From Phalacrocorax aristotelis (taxonomy: Eukaryota > Chordata > Aves > Suliformes > Phalacrocoracidae), in NCBI RefSeq assembly GCF_949628215.1, contig NC_134279.1, forward strand, positions 13,436,041-13,500,040: a stretch of 64,000 bases of DNA, in the 5' to 3' direction. Positions within the stretch are counted from its first letter, which is position 1. The number at the start of each line of letters is the position of its first letter. The notes under the pieces are model-generated. The model did not search any database. It had not been told where the DNA came from and saw only the letters and a list, made by a program, of their open reading frames with translations. Made by a program: the position numbers and the translations under genes. This document shows, one piece after another, positions 1-13,464 of this stretch.

Positions 1-3000
1 TCCCAAGCACATAAGGGATCTCATCCTAATGAAATTTTACATGAACTTGAGTTTAATCTGAATCCACATCACTTTTATCCAGACTCATTTTTCTTACCAG
101 ATATAGTAGTCTAAATTTTAAATCAAGTGAAACTCTACTCACATCCAACCTAACATCAGTGCACAGTCATCTGAAATATTTGGGAAGATCTTATAGTGGT
201 GATATAAGCACAACTTCTCTTATACCTGTAAGCTGTATGATAACTTGAATAGCAGACCAGAATAAGACCCATGCCTCTGAAACTTATTTCACAGTCCAAG
301 TCTGAACCATCATAATTGAAGCACCACTGCAATTTGCATGTTTTCATTTGTTTGCAAATATATCACATTGCTTTTTCTATTAATCCAACCCAGGTGTGTG
401 AACACAGACATGTTAACTCAAAGGGCCCAGAATCCCTGCTTATGAAAATCAGTTGACAGCTGTGGAATTGGTTAATTTACGTCATTTAACCATCTGGCCC
501 TCTGGCATCTTCTATCAAATATAGCCTGAATAACAGTTGAGTAGCTAAGCATAAACTAACAGATAGTGAACATATGCAAAACGTTTGTACATTTTGTAAT
601 TCAAAAGTAAGAAATAGATTTTCCAGAAAATACTTAGCTCTCCATCTGGCACTGAAAGTGCCTTCACCTGAAATTTAGATGCTGAAAATACTGAGCAATG
701 ATCTACCTGTTGGCATTACGCAGAACTATTGCAGGCTGGACACACACAGACCTACCCAGCATCTGTGCCATGGCAAATCCCCTGGAGCATTCACCAGCAG
801 GCATTTCCCTCACCACCTAGAGACTTGATGAATTTCTTCTACTGAAGTGACTCCACTTGCAAAAACTGATTCAATATTAAATCAGTGAGGAACCCCAGCT
901 CTGTGCTCAGGGAGTTAGCATTTCTCTTTCTCACCATAGTGGTAGAAACCAAAGTCCTCTCAAGCCCTCAGAGAGCTTGGAGTGACACTGGTGTCCTCTC
1001 CAATGTTCATTAGACTTCCCTGTTCATTTCCTTGTTTGGAAGGGGGAGCGTTGACCAGCCTTTGCCCATACCTCCTGGCCAGCCTTCACAGCTGTGCACC
1101 CTGAACATACAGAAAGATCCTTTCCTCCCTCTTTTCTGAGTAAGACATCTAAACTGTTCTCTTCCTTTCTGCTGATCAGGCTAAACAACTCCCTACTCAA
1201 CACACTGTCTTTTACAAACCTCACTCTTAGGCCTTTAAGATATATCCACAAAGCTGGACAGTGGTATTCAAGCCAGCGTGGGTATCACTAAAGGCCCTGG
1301 CCACATTAGCAAAGCACCCACTGATAACAGGGCTGGGCTGTGTGTGCCCAGGGAAGTTGCTGATCTAACACAGCTGCGCTCCCTCCAGTACTCCACCCAG
1401 CTATCTGAGCAGTGCAAACCGCCTCTCCCTCTGTATAGCCCTTGGGTCTGCAAGTTTCATATTGCAGCACTAAGCCTCATTGGGAATCTAATCTCAGTTT
1501 TTCTGTGGCTAGAGCAGGCTTATTTGCATGTTGACGTGGCAGTAAGAAAACTGGAATATTTGTTCTTTTTTGAGGATCCTTATACTCCTATCACCCCCTA
1601 AAATTTGTTCCACATGTCTGCTGAAGCTGTTTGTCTCTGCTTCAACAATCACACCAAAATAATATGGCCATTGCCCAAATGCCGGTCACTGCCATCTTCT
1701 CAGTAAGAAAAAAAAGGATCTTTGATCTGAGCTAGTTATTCATCCTGCCCACGCCTACTACTACTGTTAAAAAGCATAACACACTGGAGGGAGATTGCGC
1801 TATATTTCATGAACATTCATTGCTGGTGCTAAGGGACATACCCATCTGTTATTTGCTCTCAGTTTTGCTTACTGGTAAAACAGGAAAGACAGCTTGCTGA
1901 TGGGCTCTTTGAAGCAAAAGGCTTCTCTCTTTTTTACAATTAAAGTCTATAAATTATTTTTTCTGTAGATGTTATGCAGTCTACCTCAAATCAAAATTAC
2001 TTCTACATATTAAAATTAAATATTCTGTACATTTTTTTTTGTATCACATGACAATGAGTGACAGAACCTTATAGCAGTGTGACACTCCTTAAAATATATT
2101 GAACTGGACTTTTTCCCAGCACACTCTAGCTTTGTGCTATCTGGGTTTCAAACATATGCTCTAGTGTGTTTTTCAGCTATGCTGTCTTACAAAAATGTGT
2201 GAGGGAGTTAGTGTGTTCTGGCTCAGGGACCCAGGGGGAATTAAGGGCAGGGGGCAGGCAGGAGGACGTAGCTGCCTGCAGGACAGAGGCTATGACGGAT
2301 ACTAGGCTATGTCCTTTCAGGTTTTCTCTCTGCTCATTTCTATGGCCATCATAGACAACAAGAATATCCCAGTAGACAGCCTGCTAACACACTGGGAGTG
2401 ACTTAGCTATTGGACACTCCAAACAAATCCCCTCCAATGGTTACTGCATCCACCAGAACTGTTGGAAGTCATCCCTCACTTTGGGGTCTCTCAACGCAGC
2501 CAGGGGCACTGGGGTAGAGAAGGTCCTGTCAGAGCAGGTATGTGCAGGGACTTGGGCCTTGCCATGGTGAGCAGGCATTCCTATCAGTTTGGTTCTAGGC
2601 ATCTTGTTGACCTTTCCCATGCCAAGTTTCTGCTCATTAGCGTGTAGATCTCTACTGTGTAGAGATCAAACATAAAGGCATAAAATTGATGTCAGGAATA
2701 CACTTCCCAGAAGAACATTAAACACACCCTTGTTTTTGTTGTGCTTCTACTCCGCACATGTTCAGACACTTTAGTTACCTACACTTTTTCAAAAAGGCAG
2801 TATCTGAAGATTTCAGCATTTAAACAGGGATGGTTTTCACCTCCAGAACATGTTATCAGGGATAAAGCACACCTTATGCATGTGAGAATTGTGTTTTCAG
2901 AGTGAGACCCAGTCCTTCCTTTTTGTTACTCAGAAAAATCACCTCATTGCCAACCACCATCAATCAGTGCATCAACTCAGATTTAACACCCAAAAGTATA

Positions 3001-5302
3001 AGTCCCCTAGAAAGCTTCCCATTTTGCCAAACAAATCCATAACCTGGCAGTGACCCACCTAATGCACAGTACCTGTGCCACCCTTCAAGCTCCATCAGTG
3101 GACTGCTGGCTAGGCACTGGGTTCTTCTTCGTTTAGCACAGCAATATTTGGTAGTGACAGTTCTGAGGAACAGGAGCTGCTCAGTGGAAAGGGACACCAG
3201 CAACAGATTATATAGTTTCTTTTGCTATATAGTCGAAAGCAACATTTAAAGCTTTGCGGTGGAAAGTTAATTTTCTGACATTATAATGCCTGCTGGTATT
3301 ATACAATCAGGAAGCATAAGATGAGCTCTCCTCTAGGATTCACAGCCAACAAGTTCTGAGCTTTCCAGATTTAGATGCACTATCTAATGAAATGCAACAG
3401 TTAGCAGTGTACTCTGTGCGTTTCTCAAGATATTTGAGAACAACTCATTGTTCTGACAAGGTCATTTCTACTGCTTGGCCCAATTAAACCTCTTAAAGAG
3501 AAAAAAATAGGTTGCCCATTAGCACAGAGAATTCAGCTGTAGAATCAAGATATCTCAAAGAGCCTGCGTAGTTCAAAATAGGTAATAATATTGGAATGAA
3601 TTTGCTAACACAAACACCTCTGCACAAACATTTTCATTTTGCTAAATGTGATCAATACACAGAATGCCTATAATGGAGTCCTATGGATGTGCAACTTCTA
3701 AATATGAGATACCCAGATAACTAGGCAGCAATCTTTCCCTGTTCTTCCCTGTGTATCTCCCCATTGTTCACAGCAATCTACAACATACAAGCCAAACCTG
3801 AGGAGGAGTGTTGACTGGTAAATTCCTATTGCTTTGGGAGGACGGAGGTCTGCATAAGCTGAGTTACCATGCCACAGGTGTCATCTTAAACTATCCTAGG
3901 AAAACATACAAGGAAGAATACCAATGCTCTCTGGTTGTATTGTTATTCTGCCTCTCCTATCCCAATAAGCCCTCAGGGAAGGCTGACAAGTACTATCTTA
4001 CTAACACCAGTCGAGTATTTTGAGATTCTTGATGAAAAGTGTTGCTGAAACACAAGTCTCGCAAGCAGTGAGAGTTCTGAGCCACTGGAGGTTGGCCACC
4101 AGAGCAGCTGGGCAAGCATGGCACCCTAGCATAGCCTGGGCGGCTCAAGTCTGCTGAGGACCTTTGCTGTGCTTCATGGAGGGGCAGGCATCGCAGCTGC
4201 AGTGCGCAGGTTCACCTGGCTTATGCTTAAAAGGTGACTTAAGGTTGAGGGCAAACGCAGGCAAATGCCACATCAAGTGCACTCACTCCTTGTGTGCCTC
4301 TGGCTACAGGAATTGGTTTGCCTGAAACACACTATACTGGTGGGTCACCTGGGTTCAGATGGACTTTGGAGGATACACCAGTACGTACAAAGGGTAACCT
4401 TACAGTGGAAAAATCTCAACTGTGTTACTGCTTTGCCTGCAGCAATCATTGTTATCTCTTCTGTAAGCATATGTCATTGTTGCAGCTGAACATAATTACA
4501 ACAGCAATGTGTCTACACTTTGAAAAAAACGTGTAGTTTGCAGTGATGTGACCCCACTGTCACGGTCTGTCTTGGCTCTGTAATTCTCCTCCATACAGCA
4601 ACTTTGCCACATGTTTGGGTTTTTTTTTCCCTCCTGGGCAGAATAAAGGAAAAAAGCACATAACAAAACCTCTATCGGTCCTGAGGCCCTTAATCGTTAC
4701 TCAGGCAAACGTGCCTTTAAAGCTCAACTGATATCTGCCTCTGTTCAGAGGGACTGGCCCCAGAAGGACCAGTCTGGTTTGTCCACATAGACTTCCCCAT
4801 TCAATTCAGCCCTGGGCATTGACCTTCACCTGGGAGCACTGGAAAAATAGCACAGATACGCTCACTTGCTATGAAGAAGGCCATTGCCATTGACCAGGAG
4901 GTATCCCTTCCTGCTCCAAGCAACAATGACCTTCCTCTTGAGACTTTTTGGGGCCATGGCACACAGTTCCTCTCCCCAGAGGCAGAAAGGCCCACCTCTC
5001 TGTCACAGTCCCACAGCATTTCTGAGGCACCAGAACAGAAAGAGGGCTTAGGTAGCACCAGGTCATGAAATCTCATGTCATGTGGAAAGGGCAATCATCT
5101 CCTACGCCCTTTTCCTTGGTTAAGAAAATTAAAGGGGAAGAAGGGAAGACATGCACAGGCTCAATAGAAGTAAAAAAAAAAGTCAGTTAAAAAGTAGGCA
5201 GAAATACCTGTACATGTGTATTAGTTATAATAGATTAACAAATGCTTTTCATCTCTGGTCCTCTAATACATCTGATCTTTGAAATATGCGTACTTTTTAG
5301 TA
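1..5302. other. Intergenic DNA, no gene recognised
   Basis: AT-rich sequence with only short open frames (under about 110 codons) that overlap on both strands and match no family I know. There is a small perfect hairpin at 2647-2667 (9-bp arms GATCTCTAC/GTAGAGATC around a TGT loop). It lies more than 15 kb beyond the inferred 3' end of SLC7A11. In human the flank on this side of SLC7A11 is a gene-poor interval towards PCDH18, which fits an intergenic reading if synteny holds. Confidence 0.6.
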
Positions 5303-5582
5303 GGGCCTGTTACAATAGCACGAGGGGCAATGGTTTTAAACTAAAAGAAGGTAGATTTACATGGGACATAAGGAAGAAATTTATTATAATGAGGGTGGTG
5401 AAACACTGGTACAGGTTGCCCAGAGAGGTGGTAGATGCCCCATCCCTGGAAGCATTCACGGTCAGGTCAGAGGGGGCGCTCAGCAACCTGATGTGGTTGA
5501 AGATGTCCCTGTTCAGTGCAGGGGGGTTGGACTAAGTGACCTTTACAGATCCCTTCTAACCCAAACCATTCTATGATTCTAT
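5303..5582 (+). mobile_element. CR1 LINE, 5'-truncated 3' end
   Basis: This is the 3' terminal piece of an avian CR1 non-LTR retrotransposon. It reads through the typical 'aggggcaatggttttaaac' segment, the tail of ORF2 (residues like [16 protein letters not shown]), the 3' UTR and the terminal ATTCTATG-type repeat at about 5568-5582. Only about 280 bp remain, the usual 5' truncation of target-primed reverse transcription. It is very similar to the inverted copy at 13012-13464, sharing the segment 'actaagtgacctttacag'. A TG/TA microsatellite starts right at its 3' end. Confidence 0.93.
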
Positions 5583-5623
5583 ATGTGTGTGTGTGTATAT
5601 ACATATATATATACACACACAAA
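5583..5623. repeat. TG/TA/CA microsatellite, partly palindromic
   Basis: A (TG)n run passes into (TA)n and then (CA)n, so the tract is close to self-complementary and could form a hairpin. It abuts the 3' end of the CR1 copy, suggesting it grew from or next to the CR1 tail. Confidence 0.9.
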
Positions 5624-8600
5624 TATTTCCTGGTATAATTGGTTCATCTGTCAGCCTGTTTTTATGCTGCCAAGAGCCTTCTGGGAGAAACACTAGGGAT
5701 CTCATGGATAGTCTGAACTTTCCATTCCTTCCTTTCAAACAAGGTCTATGGATTATTTATCTGTTCCCTTCAAGTGTGAACACATTCTGTCATACATTAT
5801 TACATGGAGCTCCTTAGGGACTATATAATGCAATTAGATCCCCTTTTGTCACCTTCTTTCTAGGCCTGGAGATATTGTATTCTCCAAACCTCTTCTCATC
5901 CATAACACATTAATTTAATTCCCTGCAGTACACTCTTTGCCCTTTTCTGCACTTCTTAGAGTATTTAAGTACCATCTTCAAACTTTTGTTATGAGACTAG
6001 CCAAAAGAACAGCACACAGGAATTAGTCCAATTTTTGGAGGTGTTGTAGAGATGTTTTCTTTTTTTGACTTGTAACAATGCTCTTCCTGGCCTTCTGGCA
6101 GCTCAATACTTTGAGAAAAGGAGCCTCAAAAGCAAGCCATTTCTAAAAGGGAGCTACAGCTTGTTGCTTTCTCTGGTGCACTTCAGTCATTTCCAAGGCT
6201 GTACTGAGTATCCTGGGTTTTGCTCCAGCATGTCATCAGCATCTCGATTCTGTTCTGGTAGTGTTACAGTCAGCACACAAACAGTGCAAGCAATGAATTT
6301 CAAAATAGATATGCTGGGAGCTAAAGGGCATTTTCTTAGTTTTCAAAGTGTTGTCACAAAGTGCTGAAACCTTGAATACCTATCAGAAAGAATGATACAT
6401 GTGCTTTGGAAAGGAAGGTTATAATTTGTAACAGCAAGACTTTCCATTCTAAAAAAATAAAATAAAACTGAGAGAACAAAATATCAATCCCTCATCAAGC
6501 AACCCTCTGGAGAAATCATCTATCTCCTTACAAGCAATACCACTTACGAGTGAAGCATTCTCCACTTTTCTTTCTCAAATGAACTTTGTGCTCAATAAAA
6601 GCATGAACATGTGATTACATTATGCTTCTTACAGTTGTCAGTGCCTGACTATATTTAGTCTGCTTCTAAACCTTGTCAAGTTTACATTTTCCCTATTGTT
6701 AAATAGACTATTTTGTGCAGTTTATTTCTTCTGCACAATAATGAGCAGACTGGTATTTGTCACTGCTGTATTATCATTAACAGCAGACTGGAACAAGGCC
6801 ATGCCTTGCTGGAGCAAAGCCAGACCAGAGAAGTGTCTTAATATATGCGAAAGCTTATGCGACAGAATACCCCAAACAGAGAGAGCCAGAAAGTTTCCAG
6901 CAAAATAAGTTTTCATTGAAATGCTTCAGGTTCCTCAAACACAAAATAATAAATAGAAACATGCTGACTTTGGTGAGGGGGCCCTGAGAAATATGACTGG
7001 ATTCCTCTGGAACCCAGGGTCTGTCCTGGAAGCATCTTTGCTCTCAAGAGCCCAGCAGTTATTCCATAATTCAAAGCCCAGAAGCAGATCCCCCTTGCAG
7101 GCTGTCACAGGTAAGGGGGGTCCATGAATTTCTCAGGGAGTTTTTTTAGTTTTCCCTAGTTTTTTCATTGTTTCACAAACATACTCCTCTTTTCCCTAAA
7201 AATGAAAATAAAACCCAACAAAAAAATCCAAAGCACCAGGGTTTCGAAATACCCCAGGACTGTGAAAAGAAATGTCTGTTTTCCAATAGCTCTATTGTCC
7301 AGTATTGACTTGTTCAGAGAGCTCATAGTAAGTTTGAAATGCAAGTCTATACAATGCAACACTCAGGGTGAGAATACGCTTTAAAATGTAATTGCTTTTG
7401 TTTCCCTATAGGTAGAGGGGAAATACACTAATAGCAGGCAGTGTTGCCTGCTCATATGTGTTCTTGTATTTCTTTCTCTTTTGGTGGAATGTACTATGTT
7501 TCAGAATTTTCACTGGAGTCATCAGCAACACTGTACAGCCTCTTAGTACGGGAAGTAGGCTCCTTGAAGAGTAAGCTTGGATTTAATGGTGGGTTTAAAT
7601 GGTCTAGGTAGTGTGCTTCTTTTCTTAATCCAAGCGTCACTACAACTCGCCTGTGTGAAACGACATGAAGATCCAAACCAGATGAATCGGTACTACATCT
7701 GCAGAATGAGTATAGCGTTGAACTCTGGTCTTCTCACTAGTCTAGTGTGGCACAACTGTAGAGATGACTTATGAGGCAATTCCTTTGTATTAATTTAGAT
7801 GGCATGCTCTCCCCCTCAAAAATAACTTACGCATTCTTCTGCCCATGCCGCAAGTACATTTTGCTGAGTCGGCTTTAGCTAGGTCTTTATTTCAATGCCA
7901 TAAATTTCAACAACTGGTGATAAAATATATACTTTTTCTTGCTTAGGAACACCAGGAGTTTAAGGTCTACATTTCTCTAACCCTGGAGCTGGGTTTGATC
8001 ATTATAGTAGTGCCTGGGGGTAAAAGTAATTAATTGTTCCTGACCAATATTTTTCCATAAACACTAATCATGATTTGTATATATAAACATGTCTATGTGA
8101 GAAAAAAACCCCTTAAACAAGCAAAAAATTCAAGAGATGGAAAAGTATGCCTTATAGCTGGGCACAGGGTGGTGGTGCTGACAGCCGTATTTACAAATGA
8201 AACTACTCTTTTGGTTGTAAGATCCAAACTTGTCTTAACTATTCCATTAGCAGTAGCACCTGGGTTTTTTTTTAGAAGATCACTTATACATGCCAAATCA
8301 TACAAGTAGGATTTTATTTTACTATTATCCTGAGTCTGATAGGGCCTGGGTTGCTATTTCTGCCTTCTGAATCCTCTTATTTGCTGGCTACATTCCCTGG
8401 CATGTGTGGTGTCATGCCACACAGGGGGAGAGGTTTGCTTTTCCCTGGAGCGCTGCAAACACTGCCTAAAGGTTCACAGACTCTTAGTGGCAATAATTTC
8501 TAATGTCCCCAGTTCCCTGTCCTACTCAGACACTCCGTATCAGCCTGTAAGCTAGATTTCATGTCTAGACAGATTTTTATATCCTGTTGGCTTGGCAAGG

Positions 8601-9756
8601 ACAAAAAGATGGGGGCTTTAGCTTTCTATTGTGTGGAGTACAAAATGATCCCCAGGGTCAGCTGGCCATTGTACCTGGCAAAATGCTGTGCCACAGGGAC
8701 ATAGGTCACTGGTGTTTGTGTACATATACATACACAAATATATACATAGGACCTAATCTCAGTCCTTCTCTGTTTTTCTCTCTGGCTTCTCTCCACGCCG
8801 CTTCCTGTGGTTCATTATTATTTTCACCTGTGATTCACTTACCACAAGTCTTATGTTGATTATTGGGTATCAGAGTGATTTGCGACCTGTGGAGGCTGGT
8901 GACAAGTGGAATAGATGTTTTGTAGACCCTTCTAACCCAGATATCAATAGTACAGTTGCCTGTGATAGCAATCAGATGATTCCCACATTTCTAACATACT
9001 TGGGCAAATGTTAAATGCATCCTGCCCCTTCCTTCCCTTTGTTTTTCCTCTTAAAGTGTCATTTGTAGAGTTAGACTTGTAAGACAGAAAAATATCTGAT
9101 TTAAGGCTAAATTTACCTTTTCTCATGAATATCTACCCTGTAGAGGAAAGGACTGTAGTGGAAAGGACTTGGAGGAAACATTGTAGTGCCTTGGAGGAGA
9201 GAGAGAATCAAAACACACATTTTCAAGAAAATACATAGCCAGTTTCACGTAAGATAGCTGAAGGTGTGGATGGGTGTGATGAATCTTACATTTAACTTCA
9301 TTACAGACAAAACAAAGTTTTGTCTGCAAATATAATGAAGAAGTGAGCCCAAAGGCAGTGATTCACCTCAAAAGTTGCAAATGCCCCTCTGTATTGTATC
9401 TCAAGCCCTGTAGGTGGAGTTGCTTGCTTATTCTGAACTCCGTCACCAGAAATATTCCCTAAGTGTAGAAGTCTATAGTTAGTGTCTAAAGTTAATCTTC
9501 GTGATTATTCCAAGGTTTCGTCTTAAAGTAGAAGCTTCAAACAGTTGCAGACAACTGAAATTAGGATGTTGTATTGGAAAATATTCCTTCATTCGCATTA
9601 TATTTCTTCCTCTCCAGTAGTTCCAATTTATGTCTAAAGTCTTCACTGTTCTTTCAATGAGTTATCAGCACGCTTTTGTGGTGATGAAGGTTGACCACAA
9701 ACTGGGCTGTACTGGTGAGACTGAAGGCAGCAACTCAAGGAAGTGATTGTTCTCTT
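5624..9756. other. Intergenic DNA, no gene recognised
   Basis: AT-rich sequence with short overlapping open frames only. There is no splice-bounded conserved peptide, RNA gene or clear repeat. Small (TA)-rich patches occur, for example around 8728-8747. Confidence 0.55.
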
Positions 9757-10232
9757 TTTAGCACTTCTGAGACCACATCTGGAGTAGCGTGACAAGTTTT
9801 GGGCTACCCTACACCAGCAGGACATGGACACACTGGAGCAAGTCCAGCAAATGGCTACGAAAATGGTTGGGGGTCTGTGAGGAGAAGCTGAAGGAGCCAC
9901 TCAGTGTGGAGAAGGCAAGACGTCCTCAGCTGTCCAGTGGGTGCTTTTATGGAGGAGAAAGCCAGACACTTCCTGGAGGAAGAACAGTGAAAGGACAAGA
10001 AGCAAAAGACATCAGTTGCACCAAGGAGCAGAATTTCACCATGATGGTGGTCAAACACTGGAGGAGGCTGCCCAGAAAGGCTGTGCCATCTCTGTCCTTG
10101 GAGGCATTCAGAACTCCACTGGGCATGGCGCTGAGCAGCCTAGTCCACCAGAGAAGTTGCCCAGCTTAGGTAAGAAGGCTGGACCAAACAATCTGTAGAG
10201 GTCTCTTCCAAACCAATTTTTTCTGTGATTCT
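9757..10232 (+). mobile_element. Old, diverged CR1 LINE 3' fragment
   Basis: This is a second CR1-type fragment in plus orientation, more decayed than the others. It starts with a recognisable late ORF2 segment ('gagaccacatctggagtag', then a track like QVQQMATKMVGGL). It keeps a version of the region encoding KHWRRLPRKAVPSLSLEAF and ends with the 3' signature 'ctgtgattct'. Indels break the reading frame and the middle (about 9900-10010) is hard to align by eye. It probably belongs to an older CR1 subfamily than the copies at 5303 and 13012. Confidence 0.8.
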
Positions 10233-13011
10233 GGTCTGCAAATCTGGAAGTCCTGCAAAGAAATGGAGCAACGTGCAAATCAACAGGCAAAGGTATAAAG
10301 AAAGGGAGGAAACCAGGGCAGTATTAATCCTGAGCTGAATTCCTCTGCCATTTGAGATGGTAAATTATTTCATAATCATAACTAAGAAAATGTCCAGTTC
10401 CTGTGGCCCATTTATAAAATGCACTGACATTGAAAGAAGTCTTCCAGAACAACATCCTTCCCCCTCTCACAAATGTGCTTGGATTTTTGATAACATTTCG
10501 CAGAGGGACAGCCAGCCCTGAGAGAACTGATTAATTCCACTCCCTATTCACCTGGGGCAGGTTAAAAGCTGGGATGCAGGCATCTAGCCTAGCAATACCA
10601 ATTATAATAGTAAGATGACTAATGAGATGAGTAATGGAGGATATCATGGCTTAAAATTTCACCTTTCCCAGAGATGAAAGGTTGAGGGAGATATAGTTGC
10701 ATTTATACTCTAATTCCTCCCATATAGGGACCAGATGGCTTTTGGAATTGATTCCATTGATTTTCTTTCTTTTTTTTTTTTTTTTTAATTTGACTTTCCA
10801 GCAAGGAAGTTCTTCTTTCACAGCAGCTGTGTGACTTATCTCTGCATAGTCCTCCAATGGTTCTTTCTTCCCTTCCCGTTTCCTAATCTGTGCTTTTTTT
10901 TTTTTTTTTTGATAACTGAGAAGCCAATTTTGCAAAGTTTAAATGTAGCAGCAGTGCAAGACGGAAACATTATTCTTTTGCTTGTTATTAACATGGTTTG
11001 TCACTTATGCTAAACAAAAATTCTGCCCTCAGAAAAAAAGGTTACACGCAAGAGAGATAAGTGGTAGCTTACTGTACAGCATGTTAAAATGTCTTGCCTT
11101 CCACTAGGCTCACAGTCTGTTCAATATTGTGTGTCTAAGTCACACCTGGAAAAGCACTTAAGCACATACCTATTTATAGGTGGCAGAAGTAGTTTGCTAA
11201 CTAGGGACGGACTACTCAGCTGGGGACTGCATTTGCAAATTGCACATCTTTCAGCAAATCTGAGTAAGTATTGTAAGAGGAACCAGCTGAATAGCATGCA
11301 TATGGTGAAGAAATTGCAGTACCATCAGAAAGGAAATATACAAAGTGGTAAGGTTAATCACTATTATTAGTATTTTAATCAATGGAAATTATGAGAAACT
11401 AGTAATAAGGTACCCCAGTATTTTGACTTGAAAGTTTTTTTTGGTGATTAGGAGTTTAAAAGAAGTTTGCACTATAAAGGGCAATATTTTAAAAAGGAAG
11501 GCAGGCTTAATGACATGTTTTAAAGAGCTCTCAACTTCAGGATATTTCAACAGTTCAGGCTCATCCAAGCATGATTTTGTAGGGCATCACGAGGTGGCAC
11601 TGCTAGATCCCTCGCCCATGGATCCCACTCCTACGGGAGTAGGAGGTCTCCTACTCCCTGTGAATCCACAGATGGTCTGTGCAGCAGTACTGACTGCGCG
11701 CAGGTCTGCTACTAAGGATCTGTCCAAGTGGAATAACAGTGTTGGAAAAGCAAGGTATTTTATGCTCTTCTTTAGACTCTTTGTCTATTGGCATATATTG
11801 GGGTGAATTTGTAGTTTCCAAAAAATGTAGCATCTGCGTCAGTGTCAGGCTCTTCTGAAAAAGGAGGTTTCTGTATGCTGTTTTACAAGGTTTGCAGTGG
11901 CGATTGTAGCAATAAACAAGTTTGTTTCACAGGGAAACTCTGGACTTTATATTCCCAACTTCCCTCTGACGAGAAGACAACTTGCAAGACTGTAACATCT
12001 GCTGCCTCTTAGAAATAGGACAATAATATTAGCTCAGCTGTACTGCACAGACAGGATATTTGCAACCATGGAAATGTTGAGATCTGACCACAGGGACTGC
12101 ACTGACCTCCTGAGTCACTTAGAAACCTTTGAGGGTCTTGCACATTGGGTCAGATCCACCATTCCCACAGGTTGTCTTTTGCCTTAGTGGAAACCATGAC
12201 AAATATGTTCACACTTTTTACTTCATAAAGCAAGGCAGTGCATGGAGAGTGCCAGTTGTCTTTGCTAGGTGACTCAAAGTGTTCAGATCTCTGGTCAAGA
12301 GGTCTGTCTCTCAGTTTGGAATTGTTTTTTATGTTTTCAATATATTATTTTGAGTTACTCTTTTCTCTGAGGCACTCAGTTCAATGACTTGAATCTATGG
12401 GCTGTCTGTTAATAACTTCATCTGACTATGGAGTGTAAACAACAATGGTAAAGACACAGAACAGTCTTATAGTAAAATAGCTTTTGAAAAATTGAAGCTG
12501 AATTTATGCTAATATAGCTATAAATAAACGGAACTAGTCTATGACATCTCTACAGAGAAAAATAACGCAGCAGGGGTGCTTCTTAGGGTCTTTCTCACAC
12601 CTCTTTTTGTGATTATTCAATGACTTCAACTTCATGCACTTCAGAGAAATGCGGTGATGCCTAGTTGCCATGGCAGTACTAAAAAGCTGTTTCAAATTCA
12701 TCACAAGTGCAGTCTTTTGCCTGTACAACTTTTTTTTCCTGATATTGGCAGCCACAAGAGGCACAGTCCTGATCCATGCATTGGTGATGGGAAATGGAGA
12801 GTATTTACCCCATATGAGTGCAAGACATGAACCCTCATAAGGGCCAAGATCTTTTCTCTATTCTGCGCCTCCAGGAACCATTTCTGTTTTCACTAGTGTA
12901 AGGCAGGCCAAAAACTACTGGCAGATACTTTGGAGACAGGAGTTTTTCCCACAGCCTTTCCCTCCCTGTTCCCCTCCACTTATGGGCATTGTCTAACATA
13001 CATGACAAAAA
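10233..13011. other. Intergenic DNA with poly(T) runs
   Basis: No gene recognised. Two oligo(T) runs lie about 110 bp apart, at 10771-10786 and 10894-10910. The longest open frame here (11441-11806, plus, 121 codons) has no family resemblance and skewed composition, so I treat it as chance. Confidence 0.55.
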
Positions 13012-13464
13012 TCATAGAATCACAGAATCATAGAATGGTTTGGGTTGGAAGGGATCTGTAAAGGTCACTTAGTCCAACCCCCCCTGCACTGAACAGGGAC
13101 ATCTTCAACCACATCAGGCTGCTGAGCGCCCCCTCCAACCTGACCGTGAATGTTTCCAGGGATGGGGCATCTACCACCTCTCTGGGCAACCTGTACCAGT
13201 GTTTCACCACCCTCATCGTAATAAATTTTTTCCGTATATATAGGCTGAATCTACCCTCTTTTAGTTTAAAAATCATTACCCCTTGTCCTATCACAACAGG
13301 CACTGCTAGAAAGTCTGTCCCCGTCTTTCTTACAAGCCCCCTTTAAGTACTGAAAGACTGCAATGAGACCTCCCCACAGCCTTCTCTTCTCCAGGCTGAA
13401 CAACCCCAACGCTCTCAGCCTTTCTTCACAGAAGAGGTGCTCTAGCCCTCTGATCATTTTTGTA
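13012..13464 (-). mobile_element. CR1 LINE, 5'-truncated, minus strand
   Basis: On the minus strand this copy runs from the end of CR1 ORF2 (residues like [19 protein letters not shown] and [10 protein letters not shown]) through [16 protein letters not shown] to the 3' UTR. It ends in several copies of the ATTCTATG-like terminal repeat at 13012-13035. The ORF2 tail is split over two frames near 13270-13300, so it carries a frameshift. It is about 450 bp of a 4 kb-class element. It looks like the same subfamily as the plus-strand copy at 5303-5582. Confidence 0.94.
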
